From positions 1-47,905 of the forward strand of contig USML01000001.1 of assembly GCA_900555855.1 (NCBI GenBank): a DNA stretch of 47,905 bases, given 5' to 3'. This DNA comes from an uncultured Eubacteriales bacterium (GTDB lineage Bacteria; Bacillota; Clostridia; Oscillospirales; Butyricicoccaceae). The notes beneath the pieces are model-generated. The model saw only the letters and a list, made by a program, of their open reading frames with translations, had not been told where the DNA came from and did not search any database. The translations under genes and the position numbers were made by a program. Of the stretch, positions 26,075 through 36,099 are shown piece after piece. Positions within the stretch are counted from its first letter, which is position 1, and every line of letters starts with the position of its first letter.

Positions 26075-26655
26075 GCCCGGCCCCCCTCCTTCAGCGGCAC
26101 GCCCAGCTCCCGCAGCAGCCGGAACAGCGGCGCCACGGGCAGACCCACCACATTGCAATAATCTCCCCGGATCTCCCGCACCAGCAGCGCGCCCCTGCCC
26201 TGAATGGCGTAGGCGCCGGCCTTGTCCATGGGCTCGCCGGAGGCCACATATTCGGCGATCTCCGTCTCCGTCAGGTCATAAAAGCGGACCTCCGTTTTAC
26301 AGGTGAAGGAATGCAGCCGGCCCTGATAGACCACGGCCACGCCGGTGCAGACGGTATTTTCCCGCCCGGAGAGCCGGCGCAGCATGGCGGCGGCATCTTC
26401 GGCGGAGACGGGCTTTTCCAGAATATCCCCGTCCAGATAGACCACCGTATCCGCCGCCACGATGGCGTCTGCCGGGCCGGGGGCCTGCTCGTGCAGGGCC
26501 GCCTCCGCCTTGCGGCAGGCCAAAAGGCGCACATGCTCCGCCGGATCGGCGCAGCAGAGCGTCTCGTCGCAGCCGGTGGGCCGGACGACAAAATCATCGG
26601 TGATCTGAGAAAGCAGCGCCCTGCGCCGGGGCGACTGAGAAGCGAGAATGAGCAT
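26071..26655 (-). CDS. maf: Maf family nucleotide pyrophosphatase
   Basis: A 194-residue Maf/Ham1-like protein. It begins MLILASQSPRRRALLSQI, the defining Maf start, and carries IVAADTVVYLDGDILEKP, LSGRENTVCTGV and GEPMDKAGAYAIQG. Maf proteins hydrolyse dTTP, UTP or modified nucleotides and have been linked to division arrest. It sits between dut (21 bp) and mreC (4-bp overlap), an arrangement common around mreBCD. Confidence 0.95.
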   Translation of the reverse strand: MLILASQSPRRRALLSQITDDFVVRPTGCDETLCCADPAEHVRLLACRKAEAALHEQAPGPADAIVAADTVVYLDGDILEKPVSAEDAAAMLRRLSGRENTVCTGVAVVYQGRLHSFTCKTEVRFYDLTETEIAEYVASGEPMDKAGAYAIQGRGALLVREIRGDYCNVVGLPVAPLFRLLRELGVPLKEGGRA

Positions 26656-26676
26656 AGGCTCCCCTTTCTGCCGCGG

Positions 26677-27150
26677 TCAGCGGCGGCCGGTGCTGCCGAA
26701 GCCGCCGGTCCCCCGGGCGGTCTCCTCCAGCGCGTCTTTTTCCACAAGCGACACGCAGGGCGCCGGCAGCAGCACCAGCTGGGCGATGCGGTCGCCGTCG
26801 CGCACGGTGAAGGCCGCATCGGAATGATTGATCAGGGCCACCTTGACCTCGCCCCGGTAGTCCGGGTCGATGAGGCCCACGCCGTTGGAAAGATTGACGC
26901 CGTATTTGACGCCCATGCTGGACCGGGCCAGCACAAAGCCGCCCCATCCCCGGGGAACGGCCATGGTCAGTCCCGTGGGGACCAGTGCCCGTCCTCCGGC
27001 GGGGATCACAAGCTCACCCTCCGGCAGAAAGGCCGCCAGATCCACGCCGGCAGCGTCCTCCGTCTGCCGGGCAGGCAGGGAAGGCTTTTTTCCGCAGCGC
27101 TCCAGCCGGCAGACCGGCAGCGCCAGCGCTTCCAAACATTCCGGTATCAT
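26677..27150 (-). CDS. dut: Deoxyuridine 5'-triphosphate nucleotidohydrolase (dUTPase)
   Basis: A 157-residue trimeric dUTPase that removes dUTP and supplies dUMP. Motif 1 is DAAGVDLAA, motif 2 ARSSMGVKYG, motif 3 NGVGLIDPDYRGE, motif 4 RIAQLVLLP and motif 5 RGTGGFGSTG, so all five are complete. The start ATG at 27150 overlaps the U32 protease stop by 4 bp; the longer frame upstream is inside that gene. Confidence 0.95.
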   Translation of the reverse strand: MIPECLEALALPVCRLERCGKKPSLPARQTEDAAGVDLAAFLPEGELVIPAGGRALVPTGLTMAVPRGWGGFVLARSSMGVKYGVNLSNGVGLIDPDYRGEVKVALINHSDAAFTVRDGDRIAQLVLLPAPCVSLVEKDALEETARGTGGFGSTGRR

Positions 27151-29237
27151 AATACACCTCGGTAATAAAGTCCTCTTGTGGCCCGGGCAGGCATGGGCCC
27201 GTCGCCGGTCTGATACGCCCGGATGACCGCCTCGATCTCCCGGGGCGTCTCGGTGGTGAAGCTCAGCCGCAGCCACCGCAGGCCCAGCCCGGATAGCTCC
27301 TCCTTCTTGTCCGCCAGCCAGAGGGTCTCCGCGTTGTAAAGCGTGGCGCGTCCGTGGCTCTCCGGCAGGATCGGGAAGGCGCGGCCTGTCTTGTCCATCA
27401 GCGCCGCCTTGCCGGGCTTGCCCTGCCGGTCCGGCGGGAGGATGGTGTTTTCCGTGATCATCAGGGGCAGGCGGCCATAGGCCAGCAGCTGGCAGTCCAT
27501 GCCCAGGCTCATATCCCGGATCTGGGCCAGATTCATTTCAAAGGAAAGCGTGCAGGAGGAAAGCCCCAGCCGGGAAAGCTCCCGCACAGACTGGGAGTTC
27601 ATGATGTTCAGGCCAAAATCCCCGTGCAGCGCCATGTTCAGCCGGTGCACGATGGGGATCTGCCCCAGATTGCTGCACACCAGATCGGAAACGCCCGCCG
27701 CCCGGACCTGCCGCAGCTGCGCCAGCGTCTCCGCCCACTGTCCGTCAAAAATGATCCGGTCCGGCACGGCGGCAAAGCGCAGGCCCTGCTCCGTCAGCGC
27801 ACGGACCAGCTGGGCGTTTTCCGCCAGCTCCCGCAGGGGCAGCCAGAGCATCTCCGCCCCGGCCCGCAGGATGGGGGAGGTGAGCTGGTCCACGGAAAGG
27901 AAGGAGAAAATATAGCCCGGGGGCTGCTGCCGCTGCAGCCGCTGGACGCCGGGCTGCCACGGACCCTGCCGGCGCTGGGGCGGCTTTTTCCGCTGCAGGG
28001 CAAGGCCCTCCAGACATTGCCGGCGCATGGCGTTGATGGCGGCGGCAGAGGCCCGCAGGCCCTCCTCCAGGTCGACATCCACCGTTTCGGGGAAAAAAAC
28101 AGTCCCGCCGGTCTTGCTCAGAGCGGAGCGCACCTCCTCCTCCGTGGTGGCCCGCCGCAGGGCAGGCTCCGCAGGAATACCCACCGTCTCATACCGGTGT
28201 CCGTCCCGATCCTCCGCCAGAAGAACCATGGGCTGCTCCGCATGGGCGGAAAACCGCAGCTCCACCGGGACCGTGGGCGGCTCCGGCTGGGATTGATAGA
28301 TGGTCTGCGCCTGCTTATAAAGCTCCCGGGTCTCCCGGCCGTTTTCCTCTTGCCGGGTGCCGAACATCTCCGGGCCCTTGTGCCCGGTAAAATAGCCGTC
28401 CGTAAAGCCCTCCCGGGAAAAAACCGCCTGCAGCCGGGAAAGCTCCTCCGCCGTGGGCGCGCGGCGCTCCGTCAGTGCCCTTTTATAAATGCTGGTGACC
28501 AGCGCGGTATATTCCGGCCGCTTCATGCGGCCCTCGATCTTCAAAGTGTGGACGCCGGCCTGCTCCAGCTGGGAAAGATGCTCCGCCAGCGAAAGATCCT
28601 TCAGACTCAGCGGATGCTCCATGCCCTCGCCGGGAAGGCTGTAGGACATCCGGCAGGGCTGGGCGCACAGGCCCCGGTTGCCTGACCTTCCGCCGATAGC
28701 TGCGGAAAGATAGCATTGACCGGAATAGCACATACAAAGCGCCCCATGGACGAAGACCTCGATCTCCACCGGGCTGTTTTTACAAATAAAGGCAATCTCC
28801 TCCAGCGGCAGCTCCCGGGAAAGCACCACCCGGGAAAAGCCCAGCCTGTGTGCCTGCAAAACGCCGCCGATATTGTGGATGGTCATCTGGGTAGAGGCAT
28901 GGATGGGCAGGTCCGGTGCCAATGCACGGATCATCCGGGCCATACCCAGATCCTGCACGATCAGAGCATCGGCTCCCAGCCGGTTCAGCTGCAGGATCAG
29001 CTCCCTTGCCCGGGAAAGCTCCCGGTCCGTGACCAGCGTGTTGACGGTGACATAGGTTCGCACGCCCCGCAGGCGGCAATACCGCAGGGCCTCCGCCAGA
29101 TCGTCGCCCTCCAGATTTTTGGCGTTGCGGCGGGCGTTGAAGTCGCCTGTTCCAAAATAAACGGCGTCTGCTCCTCCGCGGACGGCGGCGATCACGCCCT
29201 CCAGCGAGCCGGCAGGGCTCATCAGTTCCATAGGCAT
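27147..29237 (-). CDS. U32 family peptidase with C-terminal DUF3656-like region
   Basis: A 696-residue protein. The first 330 residues are the U32 core, starting MELMSPAGSLEGVIAAVRGG and including the U32 signature EVFVHGALCMCYSGQC and GNRGLCAQPCR with its cysteines. The remaining half is the second domain seen in long U32 proteins. Members of this family are annotated as collagenase-like, but several modify rRNA or tRNA (the RlhA/TrhP type), so RNA hydroxylation is as likely as proteolysis. Start at 29237 behind GAGAGGAG. It lies 13 bp after zapA. Confidence 0.92.
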   Translation of the reverse strand: MPMELMSPAGSLEGVIAAVRGGADAVYFGTGDFNARRNAKNLEGDDLAEALRYCRLRGVRTYVTVNTLVTDRELSRARELILQLNRLGADALIVQDLGMARMIRALAPDLPIHASTQMTIHNIGGVLQAHRLGFSRVVLSRELPLEEIAFICKNSPVEIEVFVHGALCMCYSGQCYLSAAIGGRSGNRGLCAQPCRMSYSLPGEGMEHPLSLKDLSLAEHLSQLEQAGVHTLKIEGRMKRPEYTALVTSIYKRALTERRAPTAEELSRLQAVFSREGFTDGYFTGHKGPEMFGTRQEENGRETRELYKQAQTIYQSQPEPPTVPVELRFSAHAEQPMVLLAEDRDGHRYETVGIPAEPALRRATTEEEVRSALSKTGGTVFFPETVDVDLEEGLRASAAAINAMRRQCLEGLALQRKKPPQRRQGPWQPGVQRLQRQQPPGYIFSFLSVDQLTSPILRAGAEMLWLPLRELAENAQLVRALTEQGLRFAAVPDRIIFDGQWAETLAQLRQVRAAGVSDLVCSNLGQIPIVHRLNMALHGDFGLNIMNSQSVRELSRLGLSSCTLSFEMNLAQIRDMSLGMDCQLLAYGRLPLMITENTILPPDRQGKPGKAALMDKTGRAFPILPESHGRATLYNAETLWLADKKEELSGLGLRWLRLSFTTETPREIEAVIRAYQTGDGPMPARATRGLYYRGVL

Positions 29238-29250
29238 GAGCGGTCTCCTC

Positions 29251-29559
29251 TCAGCGCTTGGCTTCCTTGAGCTCTTTGTTCAGCCGTGCCACCTCCGCCC
29301 GCAGCCGGGCGCATTCCTCCGCATAGTCCTTGATCTGCACCCGCAGCCCGTCAGCGGAGTCCTGGGCCTTGTAATACTTGTCCGAAAGGTTCATGGCAGC
29401 CAGCACGGCGGAGGTCATGGCGGAGAAAGGCGTGGAGGCCTTGATCTCCCGGATGGTCTGGTCCACCAGTGCGGCATTTTTGCGAATATATTCCTCAGGA
29501 TCCTCCGAGACCACGGTATAATCAAAATCGTCGATGTTCACGATCACGCGGTTCAGCAT
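29251..29559 (-). CDS. zapA: Cell division protein ZapA
   Basis: A 102-residue protein that bundles FtsZ filaments. It has the family start MLNRVIVNIDDFDYTVVSED, with PEEYIRKNAALVDQTIREI next, and ends in a long coiled coil (residues about 60-102, rich in Leu/Glu/Arg). It is the first gene of the operon zapA-U32-dut-maf-mreC-mreD-PBP2, tying Z-ring assembly to wall growth genes. Confidence 0.92.
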   Translation of the reverse strand: MLNRVIVNIDDFDYTVVSEDPEEYIRKNAALVDQTIREIKASTPFSAMTSAVLAAMNLSDKYYKAQDSADGLRVQIKDYAEECARLRAEVARLNKELKEAKR

Positions 29560-29603
29560 ATTCCAATCCCCCTGTATCAGTTTTTCTGTTTATAGTTATT
29601 TCC

Positions 29604-29632
29604 ATTATACACGGACAAAACGGGAATGAAAA
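29604..29632 (-). promoter_or_regulatory. Probable promoter of the zapA-to-PBP2 operon
   Basis: On the minus strand a perfect TATAAT (29604-29609) with a weak TTTTCA (29627-29632) 17 bp upstream, 45 bp before zapA. It is the only recognisable promoter I found ahead of these seven genes. Confidence 0.5.
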
Positions 29633-29772
29633 GGTGCTGCAGCAAAAGAATTTCTAAAGTTTCTATGACAGCGGCCCTGCAGCTTTTTCAAAACACTATG
29701 CAGCCAGCATATTGTTTTTTTCAAAAATAAGTGTATGTTTAAGGTAGCTTATAAGGATGAGGAGGGGTCACC

Positions 29773-32700
29773 ATGAAAAAAGCAATCTCTTTGCTTTTAA
29801 CCGTCACTCTGCTTTTTTCCCTGGCAACGCCGATTTTCGCCGGTCACGCCGAAAATGCAGAACCCGCGCAGACCGCAAAAAATGTTCTGACTGAGCCATT
29901 TGACCTGGCTCAGGAAGACAGCTTTGATCCGGAAGAGTTCCCCTATGCGTCGGACAATGTTCTGGTCAAGCTGTCGCCGGACAGCGGAGACGCAGTCACG
30001 CCCGCGCTGGCCCAGTGCGGCGTGGCTCGGCTGGAGCATCTGTTTGACACCGACGAAGGCCGCTGGTTCACCGCGCACCTGGAAAGCGGCGTGCTGCCGC
30101 CCCAGGCGCTGGAAGCGCTGCGCCAACTGGACCAGATGGTGACGGCGGAGTACAATTACATCTACCAGACCGAGGGGCAGTATGAAGAGACCCAACTGGA
30201 TTCTGCTGTCAACGAGCAGTTCAAGCTCTTTCAGAACCCCAGGATCGAAAGCCAATGGAACCTGCTGAACTGCGGGGTGCAGCAGTCTTGGGCCTGGCTG
30301 CTGGCTCACGGAGAAAACCCCGGCGGCAAATCCGATGTGGTGGTGGCCGTCATCGACACCGGTGTGGATGATACCCACGAGGACCTGCGGGACAATATGT
30401 GGGTCAATGAAAAGGAGATCCCCGGGAACGGCATCGATGACGACGGCAACGGCTATGTTGACGATGTCTATGGTGTGGACATCGTGGCGGGCCGCGGCAG
30501 CGGCAGCGACGACCACGGTCACGGCACCCATGTGGCCGGCGTCATCGCCGCGGACAACAATTTTAAGGGCATCATCGGCGTGGCTTTCAACACCAGGATC
30601 ATGTCTGTCAAGGCCGGCATGTCCAGCGGATATTTCCACCAGGACGCCATCGCAAAGGCGATCCTCTATGCCTATAACAATGGCGCGGATGTGATCAACA
30701 TGTCCTTTGGCGGCTCGGCCTGTTCCATCGCGGTGCAGGACGCGCTGGAAAAGGCCTATACCCGCTGCGTCCTGGTGGCCAGCGCGGGGAATGATGGGCT
30801 GCCCAACGGAGCGGTACCCAGTTATCCCGCCGCGCTGCCCTATGTTCTGGGCGTCATGAGCGTGGACCGCAGCGGCGTGGAGTCCAGTTTCACGAACTAC
30901 GACAGCATCGCCTACAACAATGTGGAATATGAGCTCTATGCCCCCGGTGAAAACATCGTTTCCACCATCCCCGGCGACCGCTATGCCACCTGGAGCGGGA
31001 CCTCCATGGCCGCGCCTCTGGTCTCCGGCATGGCGGCGCTGCTGCGAGGGTATTACAGCGACCCGGGGAAATATCCCACCAAATTTATCTATGGGCAGCT
31101 GGCCGCCACTTCGGAAAAGCACGCTCAGTGCTATGACCCGACGCCGTCCGGACACGGCTCGCACAACCTCCCGGCCATCGTCAATCTCTACGAGGCCTTC
31201 ACCAGGCTCCCCCAGCCGGAGATCAGTCTTTCGGACTACATGGTCTTTGACCTGTCCAAATACAGCGAGGCCAACAACGGCGATGGCGTTATCGACGCGG
31301 GAGAGACCGTCGCCCTGGGCTTCACCCTGCGCAACCGCTGGGGCATGAGCCGGGACACCATGGTGACGGTGGACACCTACAGCGAGGCCGGTCTCCCCTG
31401 CAATTATGTGCAGTTTTCTGCCGATGGTGAGACCTGGGGCGAAAGCGCCGTCATGAATTATGGCAGCGTGGGGACCTATTCCACCCAGGACTGCGGCAAA
31501 ATCCAGGATGGCGAGTTCATTCTGGATTGGGAGCACCCCTTCCTGATGCGGGTGACCAAGGACTGCCCCAATGATTACATCCTCAAGGTCAATGTCCGCA
31601 TCTCGGCGAAAAATGGGCTGAATGAAAAGGACGACGCCGATTACACCAGCTTTAGCGCCATCACGCTGGATGTGCGCCGGGGCGTCATCCTGCCGGATGT
31701 CATCGACCACGACATGACCCTCACCCGGGAAAATTATTACATCATCCCCAACGCCACGGAGATCAAGCCCGGCGTCACCGTGACGGTGGAGGCCGGGACC
31801 CAGATCCAGTTCTGGTCCGACGATCCCCACGACGCCTATGCCGATACGGCCATCACCTACCTCAATGTCCGCGGCACGCTCCTGTGTGAGGGCACGGAGG
31901 AGGACCATGTGCGTCTCTTCCCCAGCGAACTCATGAGCAACTACCGCGTAGAGATCTATGAATCCGGTAAAGGCTATGTCAGCCTGCGCTATACGGATGT
32001 GGTGAACGGGTATTTTTCCAGCAACGACAATCCGTATAGTACTTATCGCAGCATCTCCGCGGCTTACGGATGCGAATTTCGCAGGAATTATAATGATCGG
32101 CAAGTCTATTATCGCTATCTGGACGGCGGAACGGTGCGCACAAGTTATGGCTCTCTGACTTTTCGCATCACAACGGCAGAATGCTGCGCATTCTATAAGT
32201 TAGGGGACACTTATTTTTCCGACCGCAGCTACGGCAACTACGAAAGCTGTATCTTCGTAGATTGTGGAATCCAATTTGCGGGCCGCTATGAAGACTGCGT
32301 TTTCTACGGCAACAACAACCGGGACAAGAGTGGAGATACCGTCACTAGCAGCTACAAGGCAAGCAGCGGAAACTCCTATCTTTCAGTGCAGCAGGTCCGC
32401 TATGACCCGGACACCGGGACCACCAGGGTTCGTGTTTATGGGGTGTCCGAACCTGTTCTGCGCCGATTCGCCGAATCGTTGGGCGGTGCGCTTGCGCTGA
32501 TTGATAATTTTTATTATGATATTATTCTTCCCTGCGCCGAGATCACAGATATTTTGGTGGAGCAGGACGAGCTGACCCTGGACACCGGGATGACCTATGG
32601 GCTGCAGCCCACGGTCCAGCCCAGCGAGACGGCCAACGCGCTGCAGCTGTGCTATGAATCCCTCAACCCGGAGATCGCCCAGGTCAGCGCCGAGGGGCGG

Positions 32701-35700
32701 ATTCAGCCTCTGGCCCAGGGAGACGCTGTTATCCGCATCTCCTCTCCCGACGGGTCGGTTTGGCGGGACGTCACCGTCCATGTGGTGGACCTGGTGGACA
32801 TCACGGCCATCGTCCCGACCCAAACCGCGCTCCGGATGAATGTTGGGACCCGGCAGAAACTGACCTGCCGGCTGGAGCCGGCAAACACCACCCGGACCGG
32901 CATCTCCTTCTCTTCCGATGACGAGGATGTGGTGACCGTGGACTCCCGCGGGATGCTCACCGCCGTGGCCCCCGGTGCCGCCACCGTGACAGTGGCATCG
33001 GAAACGGCGCCGGAGGTCTTCGCCCAGGTGGAGGTGGAGGTCGTGTGCCCGGTCACGGATATCCGCTTTGCGGAAAACATCTATTTTACGGCCCTGGGCG
33101 CGGAAGAGGATGACCTGGGCCTGGTCATTGAACCGGCCAACGCCACCGACCAGACGGTGATCTGGGAATCCTCCAACCCGGAGATCTGCTATGTGGATGA
33201 GACCGGCACACTGATCAAGGAAAAAACCGGCAGCGCCACCCTCCGCGCCACGGCCCACGGGACGGATCTATATGCGGAAATCACCGTCTGCGTCACGGAA
33301 GGGGAATCCAGGTCTCGGGTGGTGGATATATTCAAAAACCATTCTAATTATTATTGCATTTTAGATGACGGGAGTCTGTGGCGCTGGGGTGACAAATTGA
33401 TCGTTCCGGAGCAGCTGCCCGTTGAAGATGCGAGGGGTGTGGCAGTGTGGAATGATCTTTTTGTCCTCCACTCGGACGGGGCGTTGGATTGTTATTCTAG
33501 TCAGGGCGCAGTTAAGCAAACAGCTTTTTTGACGGATGTCGCGGAAGTTGTTGGGTACTATAATGATTACAATTGTGCACTAAAGGCCGATGGGAGCGTT
33601 TGGACATGGAGATACATGAACGCGCCTCGACAAATTCTCGGTGTTTCCCAAGTGACGAAGATTGTTTCCAGCTATGAGGGTGTGGCCATGCTCACCCAGT
33701 CGGGCGAGGTCTATTATGCCGACTATGATACCGACCCAATGCTGGTCTGCAGCGACGCAGTGGGACTTGAAAAAAATCATGATTCCAGCAATTATACCGT
33801 CGAATTCGAGGATTCTTATGCAGTTTACAACAGGACCAGTTGTCGGAAAACTGTGGCAAAGACAGCGGAGCATGAGTTGGTGAACGATTACCGGAGCTTC
33901 TACTTGGAAGATGGCATCGTCTACGGCAAGGGCAGAAACAACTATGGTGCCTTGGGTCTGGGAGCTGATGTCGATTCCGTTTCGGAATACACCGCCCTCC
34001 CGGGCATCGAAAATGCGGAATCCATCTTCATGTTTGATGACAACACCTTTATCCAGACCGCGGACGGGAAACTCTACGGCATGGGTCGGAATAATCAGCG
34101 CCAGCTGGCCGACCTCTCCACCGAGGACCGCTACACCCCCGTGCGGGTGCTGCTGGGTCTGCAGCCCAACGAAGAGCCCTTTGCCCTGACGGGCACCAAC
34201 ACGGGCGCAGGCGATGTGCTGACTGAACAGGAGCTGGTGCTGGATTTCAACGAATATCTGATCCGGGGGAGCAATTTCCGGTCCATCACTCTCCGGGATG
34301 GGGACGGGAACAGCGTTTCCCTGGGGAAGGCGGAGCTCCGGCTGGACAAGCTGACCGTCACCGCCGCCCTGGGCTTTGAAGAAGGGGTGGAATATACCCT
34401 GACGATCCCCCAAAACGCCCTGGTGACCAAGTTTGGCGACGGAAACGGCGCGATCACCGTCACCTTCACCTTCTCGGCGCAGGAGGAGCTGCCGCTGACC
34501 TATACGGCGCAGTCCCTGCTGCTGCAGACCCAGAGCACGCTGCCCTCCGGCGCTGTCACCGATGACGATGCCGTGGCCGCGCGCACCTGGACCGCGGAAA
34601 AGATCCTGGCCCGCTGGGATGATTTCTGCGCCCAGGGCTATAACACCACCTTCTGGCACAATGCCATCCTCAACCGCTTTACCGAGACCGATGTGGAAAA
34701 ATGGCTGCGCATCCAGGCTCCGGACGGGAACTCCGATACCGTCATCGGCCTCGGCGGCAACTATTGGGGCACAGACGGCATGAGCGAAAGCGCCAAAAAA
34801 GCGGCGATCGACAAGCAGATCATCGACAACCGCGATTTCAAAACGCTGGCGCGCATCAACGAGGGGACGATTTTGGAGACCATTCCCGAGGATGTCTGGC
34901 CCTGCGTGGCCGGCGTCAGTCTGACGGACAAAAGCGGCAAACCTGTCTCAGTGGTCGCCAACGAGGAGGTGACTTTCACCGTCCGCTTCAACCGGGATAT
35001 GGACACGGACATCCCGCTGGAGGTGCGCTTCGGCAGCGCCTATCCCTATGCCGACTATGAGGTCCCGGGAGCCTACACCGATGCCCGCACCTGGCAGGGG
35101 ACCACCACTCTGCGCACCATCATCGAAAACGGCTATCAGTTCTGGTCCATCGGAAACGGCCGCTCGGCCGCGGCGGAGGACGGCAGCCACCTCAAGCTCT
35201 ATCAGGATTGGGGCCGCTTCTCCTTCCGGATCGACACCAGTTCCGCCCAAGCGATGATCATGCAGGGTGCTGCGGAGGCCGACGGCGTCCATCTGACCTG
35301 GACCCAGGACGATTACGGCACGCTGGCCGGCTACAATGTTTATCGGGCCGACAGCGAAAACGGCGAGACCCGCAAACTGAACAGCTCCGTCATCCTTCCG
35401 GAGGAGGATCCCACGGCCGAGGGCCGCACCCTGGGCGCCTTCGTCGATTCGGATGTGGAAGGCGGGAAACGGTATTACTACAGCTTCACCGTGGTCCCCA
35501 CCGATGTGGGCGCGGCGGAGTCTCAGCCCTCCGGCCGGGTGAGCGTAGTGGCGAAGGATGTGGAAGCGCCCCAGGTGGTGCATACGCCGGTCTTCTCTGC
35601 CGTCACCGGCAAAAAGCTGGAGATCAGCGCCCTGGTCACCGACAATGTGGCCGTCACCGGCGTGACGCTGCATTACCGCACCGTTGGGGCAGCGAGCTGG

Positions 35701-36096
35701 AACACGCTAGAGATGGCCTCCAGCAACGACAAGTATTTTGCCTATCTCCCGGCAGATGCCGTCACTCTGGCGGGGCTGGAATATTATATCGCGGCGACCG
35801 ACGGCGTCAGCACGACCTATGCCGGCGGGCGGGATGAGACCCGGCCCTATGTCATCACCGTGCAGCAGGGCGCGGATGTGGATTCTCTGGGCGATCTGGA
35901 CGGCGACGGACTGATCACCCTCAAGGATGCGCTGCAGATGCTGCGGATCGCCGTGAGTCTGGATACGCCCACAGCAGAACAGACTGCGCGGGGGGATATC
36001 AATGGAAATGGCATGATTGATATTGCGGATGTGCTGCGGGTCATGCAGTATGTCAACGGAGAGATCTCCAGCGTTCGCACTGCCCCGAAAGCGTGA
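29773..36096 (+). CDS. Giant secreted subtilisin-family (S8) protease with C-terminal dockerin
   Basis: 2107 residues; ATG at 29773 behind GAGGAGGGG. Signal peptide 1-23 (ends IFA), pro-region to about 165, then the S8 domain with an intact triad: D195 (AVIDTG), H250 (HGHGTHVAGV) and S411 (SGTSMAAP). Next come a beta-helix-like region (about 650-920), three Ig-like group 2 (BIG2) domains (about 925-1175), RCC1-like repeats (about 1177-1470), an SbsA-like Ig domain, and fibronectin-III-like domains (about 1840-2030). The end (2037-2100) is a type I dockerin with two calcium loops: D2041/D2043/D2045/D2052 and D2075/N2077/N2079/D2086. There is no LPxTG or membrane anchor, so attachment is probably through the dockerin. 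The next gene, 3 bp on, encodes cohesin-like domains. Two inner stretches look AT-richer than the rest. Confidence 0.93.
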   Translation: MKKAISLLLTVTLLFSLATPIFAGHAENAEPAQTAKNVLTEPFDLAQEDSFDPEEFPYASDNVLVKLSPDSGDAVTPALAQCGVARLEHLFDTDEGRWFTAHLESGVLPPQALEALRQLDQMVTAEYNYIYQTEGQYEETQLDSAVNEQFKLFQNPRIESQWNLLNCGVQQSWAWLLAHGENPGGKSDVVVAVIDTGVDDTHEDLRDNMWVNEKEIPGNGIDDDGNGYVDDVYGVDIVAGRGSGSDDHGHGTHVAGVIAADNNFKGIIGVAFNTRIMSVKAGMSSGYFHQDAIAKAILYAYNNGADVINMSFGGSACSIAVQDALEKAYTRCVLVASAGNDGLPNGAVPSYPAALPYVLGVMSVDRSGVESSFTNYDSIAYNNVEYELYAPGENIVSTIPGDRYATWSGTSMAAPLVSGMAALLRGYYSDPGKYPTKFIYGQLAATSEKHAQCYDPTPSGHGSHNLPAIVNLYEAFTRLPQPEISLSDYMVFDLSKYSEANNGDGVIDAGETVALGFTLRNRWGMSRDTMVTVDTYSEAGLPCNYVQFSADGETWGESAVMNYGSVGTYSTQDCGKIQDGEFILDWEHPFLMRVTKDCPNDYILKVNVRISAKNGLNEKDDADYTSFSAITLDVRRGVILPDVIDHDMTLTRENYYIIPNATEIKPGVTVTVEAGTQIQFWSDDPHDAYADTAITYLNVRGTLLCEGTEEDHVRLFPSELMSNYRVEIYESGKGYVSLRYTDVVNGYFSSNDNPYSTYRSISAAYGCEFRRNYNDRQVYYRYLDGGTVRTSYGSLTFRITTAECCAFYKLGDTYFSDRSYGNYESCIFVDCGIQFAGRYEDCVFYGNNNRDKSGDTVTSSYKASSGNSYLSVQQVRYDPDTGTTRVRVYGVSEPVLRRFAESLGGALALIDNFYYDIILPCAEITDILVEQDELTLDTGMTYGLQPTVQPSETANALQLCYESLNPEIAQVSAEGRIQPLAQGDAVIRISSPDGSVWRDVTVHVVDLVDITAIVPTQTALRMNVGTRQKLTCRLEPANTTRTGISFSSDDEDVVTVDSRGMLTAVAPGAATVTVASETAPEVFAQVEVEVVCPVTDIRFAENIYFTALGAEEDDLGLVIEPANATDQTVIWESSNPEICYVDETGTLIKEKTGSATLRATAHGTDLYAEITVCVTEGESRSRVVDIFKNHSNYYCILDDGSLWRWGDKLIVPEQLPVEDARGVAVWNDLFVLHSDGALDCYSSQGAVKQTAFLTDVAEVVGYYNDYNCALKADGSVWTWRYMNAPRQILGVSQVTKIVSSYEGVAMLTQSGEVYYADYDTDPMLVCSDAVGLEKNHDSSNYTVEFEDSYAVYNRTSCRKTVAKTAEHELVNDYRSFYLEDGIVYGKGRNNYGALGLGADVDSVSEYTALPGIENAESIFMFDDNTFIQTADGKLYGMGRNNQRQLADLSTEDRYTPVRVLLGLQPNEEPFALTGTNTGAGDVLTEQELVLDFNEYLIRGSNFRSITLRDGDGNSVSLGKAELRLDKLTVTAALGFEEGVEYTLTIPQNALVTKFGDGNGAITVTFTFSAQEELPLTYTAQSLLLQTQSTLPSGAVTDDDAVAARTWTAEKILARWDDFCAQGYNTTFWHNAILNRFTETDVEKWLRIQAPDGNSDTVIGLGGNYWGTDGMSESAKKAAIDKQIIDNRDFKTLARINEGTILETIPEDVWPCVAGVSLTDKSGKPVSVVANEEVTFTVRFNRDMDTDIPLEVRFGSAYPYADYEVPGAYTDARTWQGTTTLRTIIENGYQFWSIGNGRSAAAEDGSHLKLYQDWGRFSFRIDTSSAQAMIMQGAAEADGVHLTWTQDDYGTLAGYNVYRADSENGETRKLNSSVILPEEDPTAEGRTLGAFVDSDVEGGKRYYYSFTVVPTDVGAAESQPSGRVSVVAKDVEAPQVVHTPVFSAVTGKKLEISALVTDNVAVTGVTLHYRTVGAASWNTLEMASSNDKYFAYLPADAVTLAGLEYYIAATDGVSTTYAGGRDETRPYVITVQQGADVDSLGDLDGDGLITLKDALQMLRIAVSLDTPTAEQTARGDINGNGMIDIADVLRVMQYVNGEISSVRTAPKA

Positions 36097-36099
36097 TCT

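Noticed and set aside
29797..34659. Minus-strand open frames opposite the giant protease
   Set aside because: Composition (Gly/His/Val-rich, repeated DDG-like) is what high-GC coding DNA gives in the opposite frame.
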